Positions 1 through 10,029 are shown, counted from the first letter of the stretch. The stretch: DNA of 64,000 nucleotides from Nodosilinea sp. WJT8-NPBG4 (GCA_019359285.1 JAHHHQ010000034.1:186001-250000); one strand, 5' to 3'. Made by a program: numbers and translations. Notes: generated by a model from the letters alone, not told the origin.

Positions 1-152
1 TCAAGGAGACCTACAACTCCCTGGGTGTACCCATCGGCGCCACCGTCAACTCCATCCAAGCCATGAAAGAAGTGACCGCTAGCCTAGTGGGTGCTGATGC
101 TGGTAAGGAAATGGGCGTTTACTTCGACTACATCTCCTCTGGCTTGAGCTAG
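1..152 (+). CDS. apcB: Allophycocyanin beta subunit, C-terminal end (partial)
   Basis: This is the last 49 codons of the allophycocyanin beta chain, cut by the window start; the reading frame begins at base 3. The residues [15 protein letters not shown] and the ending [10 protein letters not shown] are typical of ApcB. ApcB pairs with ApcA in the phycobilisome core and passes energy to photosystem II. The chromophore-binding cysteine lies upstream of the window. apcC follows 251 bases downstream on the same strand, the usual apcA-apcB-apcC order. The family assignment is firm. Confidence 0.93.
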   Translation, partial: KETYNSLGVPIGATVNSIQAMKEVTASLVGADAGKEMGVYFDYISSGLS

Positions 153-171
153 TCCAGGCTCATCCATTGCG

Positions 172-190
172 CTTTGGCCGTAGGCCAGAG
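172..190 (+). promoter_or_regulatory. Short hairpin just after apcB
   Basis: CTTTGGCC and GGCCAGAG pair around a 3-base loop, 20 bases after the apcB stop. There is no U-run behind it, so it is more likely an mRNA 3'-end stabiliser or partial attenuator between apcB and apcC than a full terminator. Differential output of apcAB and apcC from one operon is known in cyanobacteria; its role here is inferred. Confidence 0.45.
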
Positions 191-299
191 CGAACCTAGG
201 CCAGAGTCAGGGGCGAGTGTTGAGGACACTAGGTTGTGCTGTATTGTCTTCCTGCTGTCCATAGCATTGGCTTTCGACTCTGGCTTTTCAGTGTTCATA

Positions 300-357
300 C
301 CAAGTCCAGCTTGGAAGCTGTGTTTTCCTAACGGTAAAACTTCATTTTTGGACTTGG
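300..357 (+). promoter_or_regulatory. Branched RNA fold between apcB and apcC
   Basis: An outer 8-bp stem (CCAAGTCC at 300-307, GGACTTGG at 350-357) encloses two inner hairpins: CAGCT/AGCTG (307-320) and GTTTTCC/GGTAAAAC (322-340). A T-rich run follows the second hairpin (341-349). The nested layout looks like a three-way junction in the apcC leader, ending 46 bases before the apcC start. It could be a partial terminator/attenuator or an mRNA stability element. The pairing is seen directly; the function is inferred. Confidence 0.45.
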
Positions 358-403
358 CTTTGGTTTACATCTGTCCAGTGATATAGCAGGAGAGTTTTCG
401 GCC

Positions 404-607
404 ATGCGCATGTTTAAGATCACCGCTTGCGTTCCCAGTCAAACCAGGATTCGTACCCAGCGGGAGCTGCAAAATACGTTCTTTACCAAGCTGGTGCCCT
501 ACGAGAACTGGTTCAAAGAGCAGCAGCGCATTCAAAAAATGGGCGGCAAAATCGTTAAGGTTGAGCTGGCTACTGGTCGGCAGGGTGCCAATACCGGTTT
601 GCTCTAA
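404..607 (+). CDS. apcC: Phycobilisome core linker L(C)7.8
   Basis: This 67-residue protein starts MRMFKITACVPSQTR and ends ATGRQGANTGLL, essentially the family consensus at full length. ApcC is the small core linker that caps allophycocyanin trimers in the phycobilisome core cylinders and tunes their energy transfer. The start is supported by AGGAGAG at 388-394, about nine bases upstream. It follows apcB in the usual order, and a hairpin with a T-run follows at about 671-710. Certain. Confidence 0.97.
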   Translation: MRMFKITACVPSQTRIRTQRELQNTFFTKLVPYENWFKEQQRIQKMGGKIVKVELATGRQGANTGLL

Positions 608-670
608 CGCGCCTACTTCAGCAACGCGTCTGATAAAAATTTTTACTACTTTTTTCATGCTGCGATACGT

Positions 671-710
671 GCAGGGTCGGCCTAGGGGTCAGCCCTGCCG
701 TTGTGTTTTT
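671..710 (+). terminator. Rho-independent terminator after apcC
   Basis: GCAGGG (671-676) pairs with CCCTGC (693-698) around a roughly 16-base loop, and a T-rich stretch ending in five Ts follows (701-710). It lies 63 bases after the apcC stop and before the ftsW start, so it should close the apc operon. Confidence 0.7.
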
Positions 711-842
711 AGGGGTATTTTTATGTTTCTAGGACATGCTCCACAGACTCGAAAATATACTCAAAATCTTGAGCGGCTTTCGACCCCCTCCGCTATACTG
801 AGCCCTTGAAAGACTTGGCCCTTAGGCACGTGGGGTAATAGG

Positions 843-2033
843 GTGAACATTGCTCAGTTGGTTCCATGGATTGACCCCACGGTAAACCAGTGGTCAGCGG
901 AAGCGCGCTGGCTGCGTTGGTTGACCTTTGTCTGGCTGGGCAGCGGTCTACTGATATTGTTTTCAGCGTCCTACGCAGTGTCCGTGACCGAGCATGACTA
1001 TGGGCTGCACTATGTGATGGTGCAGCTGCTGTGGGTTGCGATTGGTTTAGTGATTTTTAACCGAATTGTTCATACCTCTCTGGATCGGCTGATTCAGGGG
1101 TCAGGTATTGTGCTGCTGGTGCTGGTCGGTTTGGTAAGCCTAACCCTGGTGCCCTCCTTGGGGGTAACGGTGAATGGGGCTACTCGCTGGCTGCCTTTGG
1201 GCCCGTTTATGATTCAACCTTCGGAACTGCTCAAGCCCTGCCTAGTGTTACAGGGGGCGCGACTGTTTGGGCGATGGCCTCAGCTGACCTGGCCAACCCG
1301 GTTAACCTGGTTAAGCATCTTTGTCGCTATTTTGGGGCTGATTTTGTTGCAGCCCAACTTAAGTACAGCGGCTATTTGCGGCTTAACGCTCTGGCTAATT
1401 GCTCTGGCGGCGGGGCTGCCCTATCTGTATCTGTTGTTAACGGCGGGAGGGGGGCTGCTGACTGCGACGGTAAGTGTCAGCCTCAAGACTTATCAGCGCC
1501 AGCGAATAGTCTCGTTTTTGGACCCCTGGGCTGATCCAGGCAATCAGGGGTATCAGCTGGTGCAGAGTCTGTTAGCTGTTGGCTCTGGCGGGTTTTGGGG
1601 CCAGGGTTTTGGGTTGTCTCAGCAAAAGCTGTACTCGCTACCTATTCAATACACTGACTTTATTTTTTCGGTATTTGCCGAGGAGTTTGGCTTTGTGGGT
1701 TGCTTAGTGTTGCTGACGGTTTTAGGTGTTTACGCTTCTTTAGCCCTGTTGGTAGCGCTCCGTCTGAAGCAACCCCTGCACCGTCTGGTAGCAGTGGGTG
1801 CGATGGTGCTGCTAGTAGGACAAGCGCTGCTAAATATGGGTGTGGCTACAGGGCTTTTGCCGACGACAGGATTGCCCTTTCCGCTGCTGAGCTATGGCGG
1901 TAGCTCGATGGTGGCTAGCTTGGCCACGGCGGCGCTGTTGGTGCGGGCGGCGCGGGAGATTAATCTGGATACGCCGGTACCTTTGCGGCGGCGATGGTTT
2001 AAGGCGGACCCTCAGGAGTCTCTGCCCCTGTGA
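843..2033 (+). CDS. ftsW: Septal peptidoglycan glycosyltransferase, FtsW/RodA/SpoVE family
   Basis: This is a 396-residue polytopic inner-membrane protein with about ten hydrophobic segments. The SEDS signature is visible near the end as LPTTGLPFPLLSYGGSSM, and FAEEFGFVG lies about two thirds along. SEDS proteins polymerise lipid II into glycan strands; FtsW does this at the division septum with a class B PBP. The start is GTG at 843. In cyanobacteria ftsW is often found just ahead of ccdA and ccs1, as here, which favours FtsW over RodA. Confidence 0.88.
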   Translation: MNIAQLVPWIDPTVNQWSAEARWLRWLTFVWLGSGLLILFSASYAVSVTEHDYGLHYVMVQLLWVAIGLVIFNRIVHTSLDRLIQGSGIVLLVLVGLVSLTLVPSLGVTVNGATRWLPLGPFMIQPSELLKPCLVLQGARLFGRWPQLTWPTRLTWLSIFVAILGLILLQPNLSTAAICGLTLWLIALAAGLPYLYLLLTAGGGLLTATVSVSLKTYQRQRIVSFLDPWADPGNQGYQLVQSLLAVGSGGFWGQGFGLSQQKLYSLPIQYTDFIFSVFAEEFGFVGCLVLLTVLGVYASLALLVALRLKQPLHRLVAVGAMVLLVGQALLNMGVATGLLPTTGLPFPLLSYGGSSMVASLATAALLVRAAREINLDTPVPLRRRWFKADPQESLPL

Positions 2034-2133
2034 GTGCTTGATGGCGGCGGTGCGCTTTCTTGGCGCAAAAATCTGAGAGCGGGTTGCAGGATTGTTACAA
2101 TGGTGAGTGCCTTTGCGTCTCACTACCCCGCTG

Positions 2134-2877
2134 ATGTTTGAGAGCCTGCAACTTTATCTATACGAGATTGCCCAGTGGGCCAATCAACTGGTGAGTGAAC
2201 AGCTCACTGAGGTGTCTTGGGTGAGCCTATCAGTGGTGGGTCTGGCAGGGCTCTTAACCAGCCTATCTCCTTGCCTGCTGTCGATGCTGCCAATTATGGT
2301 GGGCTATATGGGCGGCTATGAAGAAGGTGATCGCGGTGGTGCGATCGCGCGATCGCTCTCCTTTGCCCTTGGCCTCGCCACCACCCTAGCTCTGTTGGGC
2401 TTGATTGCCGGGCTCTTTGGCTACGTCTATGGTCAGGTCGCCTGGGGGCTACCGATCGTGGTGAGCCTGGTGGCGATCGTGATGGGGCTAAATCTGTTGG
2501 GAGTCATTCCCTTAGCCTTACCTGCTGGGGTTGGCCCCACCTTTGAGAATTTGAACTTACCCCCCTGGCTGCGGGCCTATGCCTTGGGTCTCACCTTTGG
2601 CATTGTGGCGTCGCCCTGTAGTACCCCAGTGCTTGCTACCCTCCTAGCCTGGATTTCAACTACGAAAGATCCGGTGCTAGGCGGGGCTCTGCTGCTGGCC
2701 TACGCTGTGGGCTATGTAACGCCGCTGGTGCTGGCTGGCACCTTTACCGCTTCTCTCAAGCGGCTGCTGAATCTGCGTCAGTGGTCGAGTTGGGTGACCC
2801 CGGCAAGCGGTGCTCTGCTGCTGGGGTTTGGGGTATTTTCGCTGCTGTCTCGGCTGCTGCCGACCAGCTTGGTGTAA
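2134..2877 (+). CDS. ccdA: Cytochrome c biogenesis protein CcdA
   Basis: CcdA is a small membrane thiol transporter of the DsbD transmembrane family. It carries reducing power from stromal thioredoxin to the lumenal side so that apocytochrome c cysteines stay reduced for haem ligation (system II). The sequence shows six or so hydrophobic helices and two conserved proline-cysteine motifs, [10 protein letters not shown] and [10 protein letters not shown], the paired cysteines that relay electrons. The ATG at 2134 fits the family N-terminus; an in-frame GTG at 2107 would add nine residues. ccs1 starts 38 bases after the stop, so the two are probably co-transcribed. Confidence 0.92.
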   Translation: MFESLQLYLYEIAQWANQLVSEQLTEVSWVSLSVVGLAGLLTSLSPCLLSMLPIMVGYMGGYEEGDRGGAIARSLSFALGLATTLALLGLIAGLFGYVYGQVAWGLPIVVSLVAIVMGLNLLGVIPLALPAGVGPTFENLNLPPWLRAYALGLTFGIVASPCSTPVLATLLAWISTTKDPVLGGALLLAYAVGYVTPLVLAGTFTASLKRLLNLRQWSSWVTPASGALLLGFGVFSLLSRLLPTSLV

Positions 2878-2915
2878 TTGTCTGGAAACTACGTCATCCG
2901 TTTCTGAGGAATACT

Positions 2916-4298
2916 ATGGCCCCGTCTGAAGCTCCTCAACCGACTCTTTGGGACGGGGTGCGCGACTACTTTAGACAAGATCTGCTGCCGCTGCTGGCAG
3001 ATTTGCGGTTGGCAATTGTGCTGCTATTGGCGATCGCGGCCTTTAGCATCAGCGGTACGGTCATTGAGCAGGGCCAGACCCTGGAGTTTTACCAGACCAA
3101 CTATCCCCAAGATCCGGTGCTGTTTGGGTTCTTGAGTTGGAAGGTAATTCTCACCCTTGGTTTAGATCATGTCTACCGCACCTGGTGGTTTTTGGCGCTG
3201 CTGATTGTATTTGGGGCCAGTCTGACCGCCTGCACCTTTACCCGCCAGTTCCCGGCTCTAGGGGCGGCTCAAAAGTGGCAGTACTATACAAAGCCCCGCC
3301 AGTTTCAAAAGCTAGCTTTGAGCGCTGAGCTAACCGAAACCGACCTCGCCTCCCTGGTAAACAGATTGACCCAAAAGCGCTATCGGGTGTTTCAGGACGG
3401 CAATCAGCTCTACGGACGCAAGGGCATTGTGGGCCGCATCGGCCCCATTGTCGTACACGCCAGCATGCTGCTGATTTTGGCCGGGGCTATTTTAGGAGCC
3501 ATGACAGGCTTTTTTGCCCAGGAGATCGTGCCCAGCGGCGAAACCTTTCAAATTCGCAATATTTTTGATGCTGGCCCCTGGGCCAAGGCCCAAATTCCTA
3601 AAGACTGGTCGGTGCGGGTGAACCGATTTTGGATTGACTACAGTCCTGAAGGCAATATCGATCAGTTCTATTCCGATCTGTCGGTGCTGGATCGGGCGGG
3701 AGATGAGATCGATCGCAAGACTATCTTTGTCAATCAACCCCTGCGCCACAAGGGCGTGACCCTCTACCAAGCCGACTGGGGCGTTGCAGCGGTTCAGGTG
3801 AAGCTCAATAACAGTCCAGTGCTGCAACTGCCGATGCAGCAGCTCGAGAACGACGGCCCTCGCTTTTGGGGTACCTGGCTACCGACAAAACCCGATATGA
3901 GCGAAGGCGTAACTTTGCTGGCCAGCGATCTTCAGGGTTCTGTGCTGATTTACGACAATGCCGGACAGCTAATTTCTACAGTTCGTAAAGGCATGGCGGC
4001 GGAAGTAAATGGCGTTAGGCTCTCGCTGGTGGATGTGGTGGGCAGTACGGGGCTGCAAATTAAGGCTGACCCAGGCATTCCTTTGGTTTATGGGGGCTTT
4101 GGCCTGCTGATGCTGGGGGTGATCATGAGCTACGTGTCGCACTCTCAGGTGTGGGCGCTGGCGCAGGAGGGCACGGTGTATGTGGGTGGCAGAACAAACC
4201 GTGCCCAGGTAGCCTTTGAGCGTGAGCTACTTGCTCTGCTTGAAGCCGTCTCTGCCGATACTACCAAGGCCGAATTAAATAAAGCTTCAGTTAGCTGA
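2916..4298 (+). CDS. ccs1: Cytochrome c biogenesis protein Ccs1 (ResB)
   Basis: This 460-residue ResB-family protein works with CcsA to deliver and attach haem to c-type cytochromes on the lumenal/periplasmic side. Visible parts are an N-terminal membrane block ([19 protein letters not shown]), two further helices, a large soluble domain and a last helix near [16 protein letters not shown]. The open frame extends upstream, but ATG at 2916 with GAGGA at 2906-2910 is the clear start. The 3' end overlaps the convergent DUF1517 gene by eight bases. CcsA is not in this window. Confidence 0.92.
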   Translation: MAPSEAPQPTLWDGVRDYFRQDLLPLLADLRLAIVLLLAIAAFSISGTVIEQGQTLEFYQTNYPQDPVLFGFLSWKVILTLGLDHVYRTWWFLALLIVFGASLTACTFTRQFPALGAAQKWQYYTKPRQFQKLALSAELTETDLASLVNRLTQKRYRVFQDGNQLYGRKGIVGRIGPIVVHASMLLILAGAILGAMTGFFAQEIVPSGETFQIRNIFDAGPWAKAQIPKDWSVRVNRFWIDYSPEGNIDQFYSDLSVLDRAGDEIDRKTIFVNQPLRHKGVTLYQADWGVAAVQVKLNNSPVLQLPMQQLENDGPRFWGTWLPTKPDMSEGVTLLASDLQGSVLIYDNAGQLISTVRKGMAAEVNGVRLSLVDVVGSTGLQIKADPGIPLVYGGFGLLMLGVIMSYVSHSQVWALAQEGTVYVGGRTNRAQVAFERELLALLEAVSADTTKAELNKASVS

Positions 4299-5415
4299 TT
4301 TGGGTGAGGTCGGGGTAGGCAGTAAGCATTTCGTCATAGCTGAGGCTATCGCTAGCCGCTTGCGGTGCCCAGAGCAGTTCGTAAACTAGTAGATAGTCGG
4401 GCGTGACGCCGCCGAGCCGCCTCAAGGCTGCCTGGAGATCGCTGGCAGAATGGATCGGCTGAGTGATCAGGGGCTGATCTTCGGCGGTGCCCACGATTAG
4501 CGTTACCACGATGTATGCGGCCGGGTCGGCATCGGGCTTAGTCTGGTAGGTTTGATGGCTGACCTGGCCACCGACGTTAACCAGAGTTTCGCGGCTGAAT
4601 TTGCTGCGCTCGGTGACGGAGAGCTGCTCAAAGACCTGGGATGCCTGGGCGCGGGAGCGAACGGTTTGGCCGGTAACCTTGGCATGGGACCAATACTCGG
4701 GCGATCGCAGCAGGGCCAGCACCGTCTCTTGCAGCAGCCGATTCAGCCCCGGCTTAGTGTCAATGTCGCTGCGGGCAGCGATGGTTTCTAACTCAGTCTG
4801 GAGATCGCGGGCCTGGGAGAGCAGCGCCACCTGGAGCTGAGTTATGGTGACGACATCGTTGGTCAGCTCGTTGCCGCTGTCCGCAACTTGGATGCCTCGG
4901 CCAGATCTATTAACCCCCAACCGCATCAAATTTGTAATTAAAGGCAGGACCGTAAAGCCCAGCACCGCCAGCAGAAACAACAGGCCGGCATCGCCGCCGA
5001 TCGCGATGCCGCCGCCCGGGTAGCCGCCCACATAGCCGCCGGGGTAGCCACCTACATAGCCGCCGGGCACCGGCACAATTACTGGACCGCCGCTCGGGTA
5101 GGAGGGATAGCCGCCACCATAACTTGGGCCTCCCGCGGGGGGTAACGCACCACCGCCGCCGGAAAAACCTCCCCCAGGTGAGCCGCTACTGGAAGGACTG
5201 TCAAAGCCACCGCCGCGAGCCCGGCCGCCCGATACTCCTTGGGGGGTGGTATTGGTAGACAACAGCCCTTGAGCATCGGCAAGGCGGGTCGTTTCGTTGC
5301 GCCGCTCAACAAAAAATCCCAGGCAGCTCAGGGTTAGCATCAGCACAGTTAGGCAATAAACATTGCGGCTGTGGTGATTGGGCGATCCGTTTCGGAATCG
5401 CGGAGGGGTAGCCAT
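4291..5415 (-). CDS. DUF1517 family membrane protein
   Basis: This 374-residue protein has an N-terminal hydrophobic anchor, a long Gly/Pro/Tyr-rich linker with repeated PGGYVGGY units, a second hydrophobic segment ([16 protein letters not shown]) and a conserved soluble C-terminal half rich in helices. That layout matches DUF1517 proteins of cyanobacteria and plastids, whose function is unknown. ATG at 5415 is chosen because AGGAGAAGG lies just upstream on the coding strand; an in-frame start 84 bases earlier has no such support. The gene converges on ccs1 with an eight-base overlap. Confidence 0.8.
   Translation of the reverse strand: MATPPRFRNGSPNHHSRNVYCLTVLMLTLSCLGFFVERRNETTRLADAQGLLSTNTTPQGVSGGRARGGGFDSPSSSGSPGGGFSGGGGALPPAGGPSYGGGYPSYPSGGPVIVPVPGGYVGGYPGGYVGGYPGGGIAIGGDAGLLFLLAVLGFTVLPLITNLMRLGVNRSGRGIQVADSGNELTNDVVTITQLQVALLSQARDLQTELETIAARSDIDTKPGLNRLLQETVLALLRSPEYWSHAKVTGQTVRSRAQASQVFEQLSVTERSKFSRETLVNVGGQVSHQTYQTKPDADPAAYIVVTLIVGTAEDQPLITQPIHSASDLQAALRRLGGVTPDYLLVYELLWAPQAASDSLSYDEMLTAYPDLTQIS
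5018..5065 (-). repeat. Two 24-bp tandem units in the Gly/Tyr-rich linker
   Basis: Two near-identical 24-bp units beginning at 5018 and 5042 encode the repeated PGGYVGGY motif of the DUF1517 protein. They differ at two positions and probably arose by slippage; copy number may vary between strains. Confidence 0.75.
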
Positions 5416-5663
5416 AATCCTTCTCCTGAGTAAGCTAGGGGAGGTGGTACTGTGAAAAACTGTGGGACAAACCGACGAGAAGGCTAGCCTAATAGGCAAA
5501 CTCCAGCGTTCAAAGACCAGGATTCTATCACTGCTCTCTAAGGGCCCGCGTCCTCCCGTTTATCTATACCCCTTGGCAGAATCTGGGGATGATGCTCTAG
5601 ATTGCACCGTTGCCCTAATGCTGGTTGAGCGGCTGCGCCTATCGAGCATCATTCACGCTAAGC

Positions 5664-7256
5664 CTAAGGTTGACTACCTAAATAGTTGAGAATCCCCTGG
5701 GCGATGGACTGCCCCATCTGCGCTTGCCAGCGCGGATCGCGGAGTTTAGGGGCATCGATGGCGCCGGTTACAAAGCCAATTTCGATTAGGGCCGCGGGCA
5801 TAGCGGTGCGGCGCAGCACCAAAAACCGTGCCTGGCGGACGCCGCGATCGTTCATGGCCATGGTGCTGAGCACTTGGCGTTGGAGAGCGGCTGCTAGTAC
5901 TTGCCCAGAATCAGAGTAGTAATAGGTTTCGAGCCCATTCACCTCTGGGCGCTGCATGTTGACTGCATTGGCATGAATGCTGACAAACACCGTGGCCCGG
6001 GCCGATGTGGCCATATCGGCCCGGGGCTGTAAATCGACGGTTTGATCGCTCTGGCGAGTCATCTGCACAGCGATGCCCTGAGCCCGCAGCAAGGCTGCGG
6101 TGTGCTGGGCTACCGCTAGCACCACCCCTTTTTCTTGTAGACCGCCAATGCCCACGGCCCCAGGGTCAACGCCGCCGTGGCCTGGGTCGAGCATGACTAA
6201 CAGCTGACCTCGGGCGGCAGGACTGGGGGTAGGTGTTGAAGCGATGACCGGCGCTGGAACCGCCGCTACGGACGGGCGGGATTGGGCGATCGGCGGCGGC
6301 GTTGTTACTGGGTTAAGCACCGGCAGCACGACTGTGGTGGGCGGGGCCGCAATTTGACTGGGGGCAACGCCGATGGGGGTGACCCAAATGCCGCCGGCTA
6401 GGGGGGTGATTTGCCAGTCGGGGCTAAACCCATCGAGGGTGAGGGTAAGACGAATGGCGGGCGGAGCGGTAGCAAACTGACTGATGCTCCAGCGGTGGAT
6501 GCCGTAGCGCCCCTGGGGCAGTGCCTCGGGGGTAAGGCCAGGGGCAATGGACGCGTCTAGCAGGTCAATGACAATCTGCCGAGCCTGGCTAGCATCGCGA
6601 GTGCGGTACACCTGCACCTGAGGCGTGGCCCCCGCGGTGGGAATGAAGAAGCCCTCTGCGGCAGTTTGAACGCCGCGCAGTACAGTGGCCGTTGCCCTGA
6701 CGGCGACGGTGTTGACTTGGTTGCGGCTAATCAGCTGCGGTAGCGGATCGGCCCCAGCTGCTGTCAGCGATCGCGGTCTGGCTGCTTTAGAAAAATCTGG
6801 AATGCTCAAGCCGTCATCGGCTGCGATCGCCGGTGTCGAACCCGGTAGCTGCACCACCCACTGCTGGTTGGTCAGGCCCCACACCTTCACCTGCTTGGGG
6901 TCGAAGCTGTAGTTGGGATTGATCTCTAGAACCATGCGGGTGGTTTGGGCGTCGGCCTGGGTAACGCGTACCGCCGCGACCGCTCCGCCAACAAATTGAT
7001 TGCCCAGGGCTTCTTCCGTCAAAATGCCTGGTAGATCGATGACCAACCGCTGCGGGTCGCTGAGCCAGCTGACCTGGGGTTCTACTCCGCTTTCGGTAGA
7101 AAACACCAGCCGATTTTGGCCAGTGTCAAATTCCCAAGCTTGAAGCCGTGCGCTGGCTTTGGCCGGTAGGCTGCCAAACAGGCATACCCCAGCCACCCCA
7201 ACTACTCCAGTAAAAAGCTGCCTTAGCCGCAATCGGGCTGATCTCCCACACACCAC
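5664..7256 (-). CDS. N-acetylmuramoyl-L-alanine amidase with AMIN domains
   Basis: This 530-residue secreted enzyme would cut the bond between N-acetylmuramic acid and the stem peptide, splitting daughter cell walls or opening septal pores. An N-terminal hydrophobic signal (about residues 12-34) precedes an AMIN domain (about 36-140), a second AMIN-like domain (about 205-310), a Pro/Thr-rich linker and a C-terminal Amidase_3 domain (352-530). Zinc and catalytic residues are visible: H360 in LDPGHGG, E375, H428 in SIHAN and E492 in IEIGF. The start is GTG at 7256 without a clear ribosome site, so the first residues are uncertain. It resembles AmiC-type enzymes. Confidence 0.9.
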   Translation of the reverse strand: MVCGRSARLRLRQLFTGVVGVAGVCLFGSLPAKASARLQAWEFDTGQNRLVFSTESGVEPQVSWLSDPQRLVIDLPGILTEEALGNQFVGGAVAAVRVTQADAQTTRMVLEINPNYSFDPKQVKVWGLTNQQWVVQLPGSTPAIAADDGLSIPDFSKAARPRSLTAAGADPLPQLISRNQVNTVAVRATATVLRGVQTAAEGFFIPTAGATPQVQVYRTRDASQARQIVIDLLDASIAPGLTPEALPQGRYGIHRWSISQFATAPPAIRLTLTLDGFSPDWQITPLAGGIWVTPIGVAPSQIAAPPTTVVLPVLNPVTTPPPIAQSRPSVAAVPAPVIASTPTPSPAARGQLLVMLDPGHGGVDPGAVGIGGLQEKGVVLAVAQHTAALLRAQGIAVQMTRQSDQTVDLQPRADMATSARATVFVSIHANAVNMQRPEVNGLETYYYSDSGQVLAAALQRQVLSTMAMNDRGVRQARFLVLRRTAMPAALIEIGFVTGAIDAPKLRDPRWQAQMGQSIAQGILNYLGSQP

Positions 7257-7554
7257 AGAATTCAGCCGCGCCTCTGCGCGATCGCAAACCGTTTGCGGCG
7301 CTACCCATTCTGCTTATGGGCTGTAAGCTTTAGTCCGCAAGCAGTAGCTCTTCAAAGGAAAAGGCTGAATCGGCTTAGATATTAGCTCACTTTTAATGAA
7401 GCAATAGACCAATTGTTTGGCTGGGGTAAAACTTTGGCACAGCTTGGGAATGGGACCCCACACCCGTCGGTGCAATCTGTACTATAGGCCCAGGGCTCGG
7501 AAGGAGCGTAATGCGCCGTTGCCTTTGGTCAATTGCTCAGGAGAGTTGCTGAGA

Positions 7555-9966
7555 ATGCTGTTTGCTACCGTAGGTCGCTGGCCCCGCCGGACTGCGTTTT
7601 TGCTTGGGCTGCTGACATTTCTAATGGCCTGCACAGCCGGTACTAACTGGTTACCCAGCGCTAATTCCGCGCAGCCCGCTGTGACGGTGGCCGTGGTTAG
7701 CCCTGATGTCATCGTGGTCTCCCTGCGCCAGGGTGCCGTAACCCACGCTCGCCAGGAGCCTTACCGCCCCCAACCTCAAGACAAGCTAGAAACTGCGGGT
7801 AACGACACTTGGGTGCTACGGCAAGGGCAGGCTCTGGGTACCTTGGTCGGCCCCGATCAATCTGTGCTCTACGGTTTCGACACCTACAGTGAGGAGCCGT
7901 TTAATGCCAATCGCGCCAGCCAACCGTACGGCTATCGCATTCAGTCCCAGGACGATCCCAGCTACCGGCAGCCTGTAATGCCGACGGAGGTGTACCGCAA
8001 AAGCAAGCCTGTAGACACGGCCCAGGTCACCCGAAACGATCGCCGCTGGGCTATGGAGCATCGATTCTACCTGCGGTTGCCCACGCCCCTGACCCCAGGG
8101 CAAACCTACCAGGTTCAGATCACGGGGCAGGAGCTACCGCCCTTGGCTCTCGCCTACCAGCCCGATCGCCAGATCAGCGAGGCTGTCCATGTGTCGGCCT
8201 TAGGGTTTCGCCCCGACGACGCCCTTAAAGTAGGATTTTTGTCAACCTGGATGGGTACGGGCGGAGGGCTGAGCTATCCCGAAGGCCTGTCGTTTCAAGT
8301 CATTGACGAAGCGACGAACCAAGTGGCATTAACGGGAAGGGCTAGCCGCCGCTATCGCCGTGAAGTGGTAGAGGATGGCCGCGATCGCACCTACACCCTC
8401 ACCGACGTTGACCAGCTTGACTTTAGCGCCCTCACCCAGCCCGGACAGTATCGACTCTGTGTAGGCACCGTGGGCTGCTCCAACTCCTTCGCGGTGGCTG
8501 AGAATTCTTGGCAACAGGCCTTTTATGTGGCGGTCCGCGGGTTCTATCACCAGCGCAGCGCCATTGCCCTAGAGCAGCCCTACACCGATATTAAGCGCCC
8601 CCGGCCCTTTCACCCCGACGATGGAGTTAAGGTCTACCAATCCACCACTGGGCTGATGGATACGGGCAACGGTCTCAATGCCCAGGGCACCGACACCGGC
8701 AACTTTGCCAATTTGGTAAAGGGCAAGACCGATACGGTGGTGCCCAATGCCTGGGGCGGCTACTTTGATGCGGGCGACTGGGACCGCCGCATTCAGCACC
8801 TGGATGTGGCCCGCTGGCTGCTCGAACTGCTCGAACTATTCCCTGAGCCTCTAAGCGATATGGCGCTCAATATTCCAGAGTCTGCCAACGATCGCCCCGA
8901 TCTGCTAGATGAGGCGCTGTGGGGAGTCGACTTCTACCGCCGTTTGCAGACTTCCGAGGGCGGTGTGCGCGGCGGCATTGAGTCGGCAGAGCACCCCAAG
9001 CGGGGCGAAACCAGCTGGCAAGAGTCGCTGCCGATTATGGCCTATGCCCCCGACCCATGGAGCAGCTATGTTTACGCTGGGGTGGCGGCCCGCACGGCCC
9101 GACTGATGGAAACCTACGTCTCCGACCAAGCCGGGGGCTACCGCGACAGCGCCCTCGCGGCTATGGCTTGGGCTGAGGCCCAGCATCAAGCCGGAATTCC
9201 GGCTCAGGAATGGCCCCACCACCGCATTGAGTCCGATCGCGCCCTGGCGGCCCTGGAGCTTTACAACCTCACGGGCGACCGCCTCTGGCACGATCGCTTT
9301 GTCGCCGCGCGATCGGCCGTTCCCGCTGAGGCTCGCGGCGACTACCGGATTGCCGCCCCCCAGCGAGAAATCAACTTTCTCTACAGCCGCCTACCCGCTG
9401 ACCAGGTCGACGCAGAACTTCAGGCCGAGCTGCGGGCCGCGCTTCTAGCCGAGGCCGACGACGCCGTGGAAACCGGTCAAACCACAGCCTTTGGCTGGAC
9501 TAAGGTGCTCCCGACAACCCCCGTCGGCTGGGGCGATGGCCTCGGAGCTCCCAAGGCGCGCATCCTGCTGCGGGCTCACGCGCTGACCGGTGGCGATCGC
9601 TACCTCAATGCTGCTCTGCTAGCCTGCCAGTTTTCCGCCGGGGCCAACCCCGACAACATGACCTACACCACCGGCCTGGGCCACAAGTCGCCCCAAAATC
9701 CCCTCATCCTCGATCAGCGTATTACCGGCGACCTACTGCCAGGCATCACCCTCTACGGCCCCATTGACAACGACTTTTACGGCTCTGAATGGTTTTTTGA
9801 TGTGCTGGAGTCGGTGGCGGTCCCCCCAGCTCGGCAGTGGCCTTCGGTAGAGACCTATTTCGACATCTACTACGTACCCAATATCAACGAATTCACGGTC
9901 ATGCAGAGTATGGGCGACACGGCCTACGCCTGGGGCTACCTGGCGGGGCGCTCAACCTCAAAATAG
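7555..9966 (+). CDS. Glycoside hydrolase family 9 lipoprotein (cellulase-like)
   Basis: This 803-residue protein begins with a lipoprotein signal (FLLGLLTFLMAC, lipobox LMAC) and should be anchored in a membrane facing outward. An N-terminal beta-rich region (about 30-300) fits the Ig-like CelD-N domain that often precedes GH9. The GH9 catalytic domain follows, with YFDAGDWD (D405 and D408, the DAGD base motif) and a late acid, E779 in NINEFTV. GH9 enzymes hydrolyse beta-1,4-glucans; the true substrate here (own cellulose, algal or plant glucan) is unknown. ATG at 7555 is chosen because AGGAGAG lies nine bases upstream and the signal peptide starts there; the open frame itself extends 46 codons further. 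Confidence 0.87.
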   Translation: MLFATVGRWPRRTAFLLGLLTFLMACTAGTNWLPSANSAQPAVTVAVVSPDVIVVSLRQGAVTHARQEPYRPQPQDKLETAGNDTWVLRQGQALGTLVGPDQSVLYGFDTYSEEPFNANRASQPYGYRIQSQDDPSYRQPVMPTEVYRKSKPVDTAQVTRNDRRWAMEHRFYLRLPTPLTPGQTYQVQITGQELPPLALAYQPDRQISEAVHVSALGFRPDDALKVGFLSTWMGTGGGLSYPEGLSFQVIDEATNQVALTGRASRRYRREVVEDGRDRTYTLTDVDQLDFSALTQPGQYRLCVGTVGCSNSFAVAENSWQQAFYVAVRGFYHQRSAIALEQPYTDIKRPRPFHPDDGVKVYQSTTGLMDTGNGLNAQGTDTGNFANLVKGKTDTVVPNAWGGYFDAGDWDRRIQHLDVARWLLELLELFPEPLSDMALNIPESANDRPDLLDEALWGVDFYRRLQTSEGGVRGGIESAEHPKRGETSWQESLPIMAYAPDPWSSYVYAGVAARTARLMETYVSDQAGGYRDSALAAMAWAEAQHQAGIPAQEWPHHRIESDRALAALELYNLTGDRLWHDRFVAARSAVPAEARGDYRIAAPQREINFLYSRLPADQVDAELQAELRAALLAEADDAVETGQTTAFGWTKVLPTTPVGWGDGLGAPKARILLRAHALTGGDRYLNAALLACQFSAGANPDNMTYTTGLGHKSPQNPLILDQRITGDLLPGITLYGPIDNDFYGSEWFFDVLESVAVPPARQWPSVETYFDIYYVPNINEFTVMQSMGDTAYAWGYLAGRSTSK

Positions 9967-9976
9967 GCACTAAAAA

Positions 9977-10029
9977 ACCGGGTTTCTGTTCTAGCTCCAG
10001 TCGCTGGAGCTAGCGTACAAAAACCCGGT
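9977..10029. terminator. Nested inverted repeat between convergent genes
   Basis: ACCGGGTTT (9977-9985) pairs with AAACCCGGT (10021-10029), and inside it TAGCTCCA pairs with TGGAGCTA (9992-10011). A-tracts and T-tracts flank the structure, so it can terminate both the GH9 gene and the convergent folE. AAACCGGGTTT-type hairpins occur as scattered intergenic repeats in cyanobacteria. Confidence 0.7.

Noticed and set aside
174..386. 70-aa open frame between apcB and apcC
   Set aside because: Low-quality composition, no ribosome site, and it covers the structured apcC leader; not a known gene at this place.
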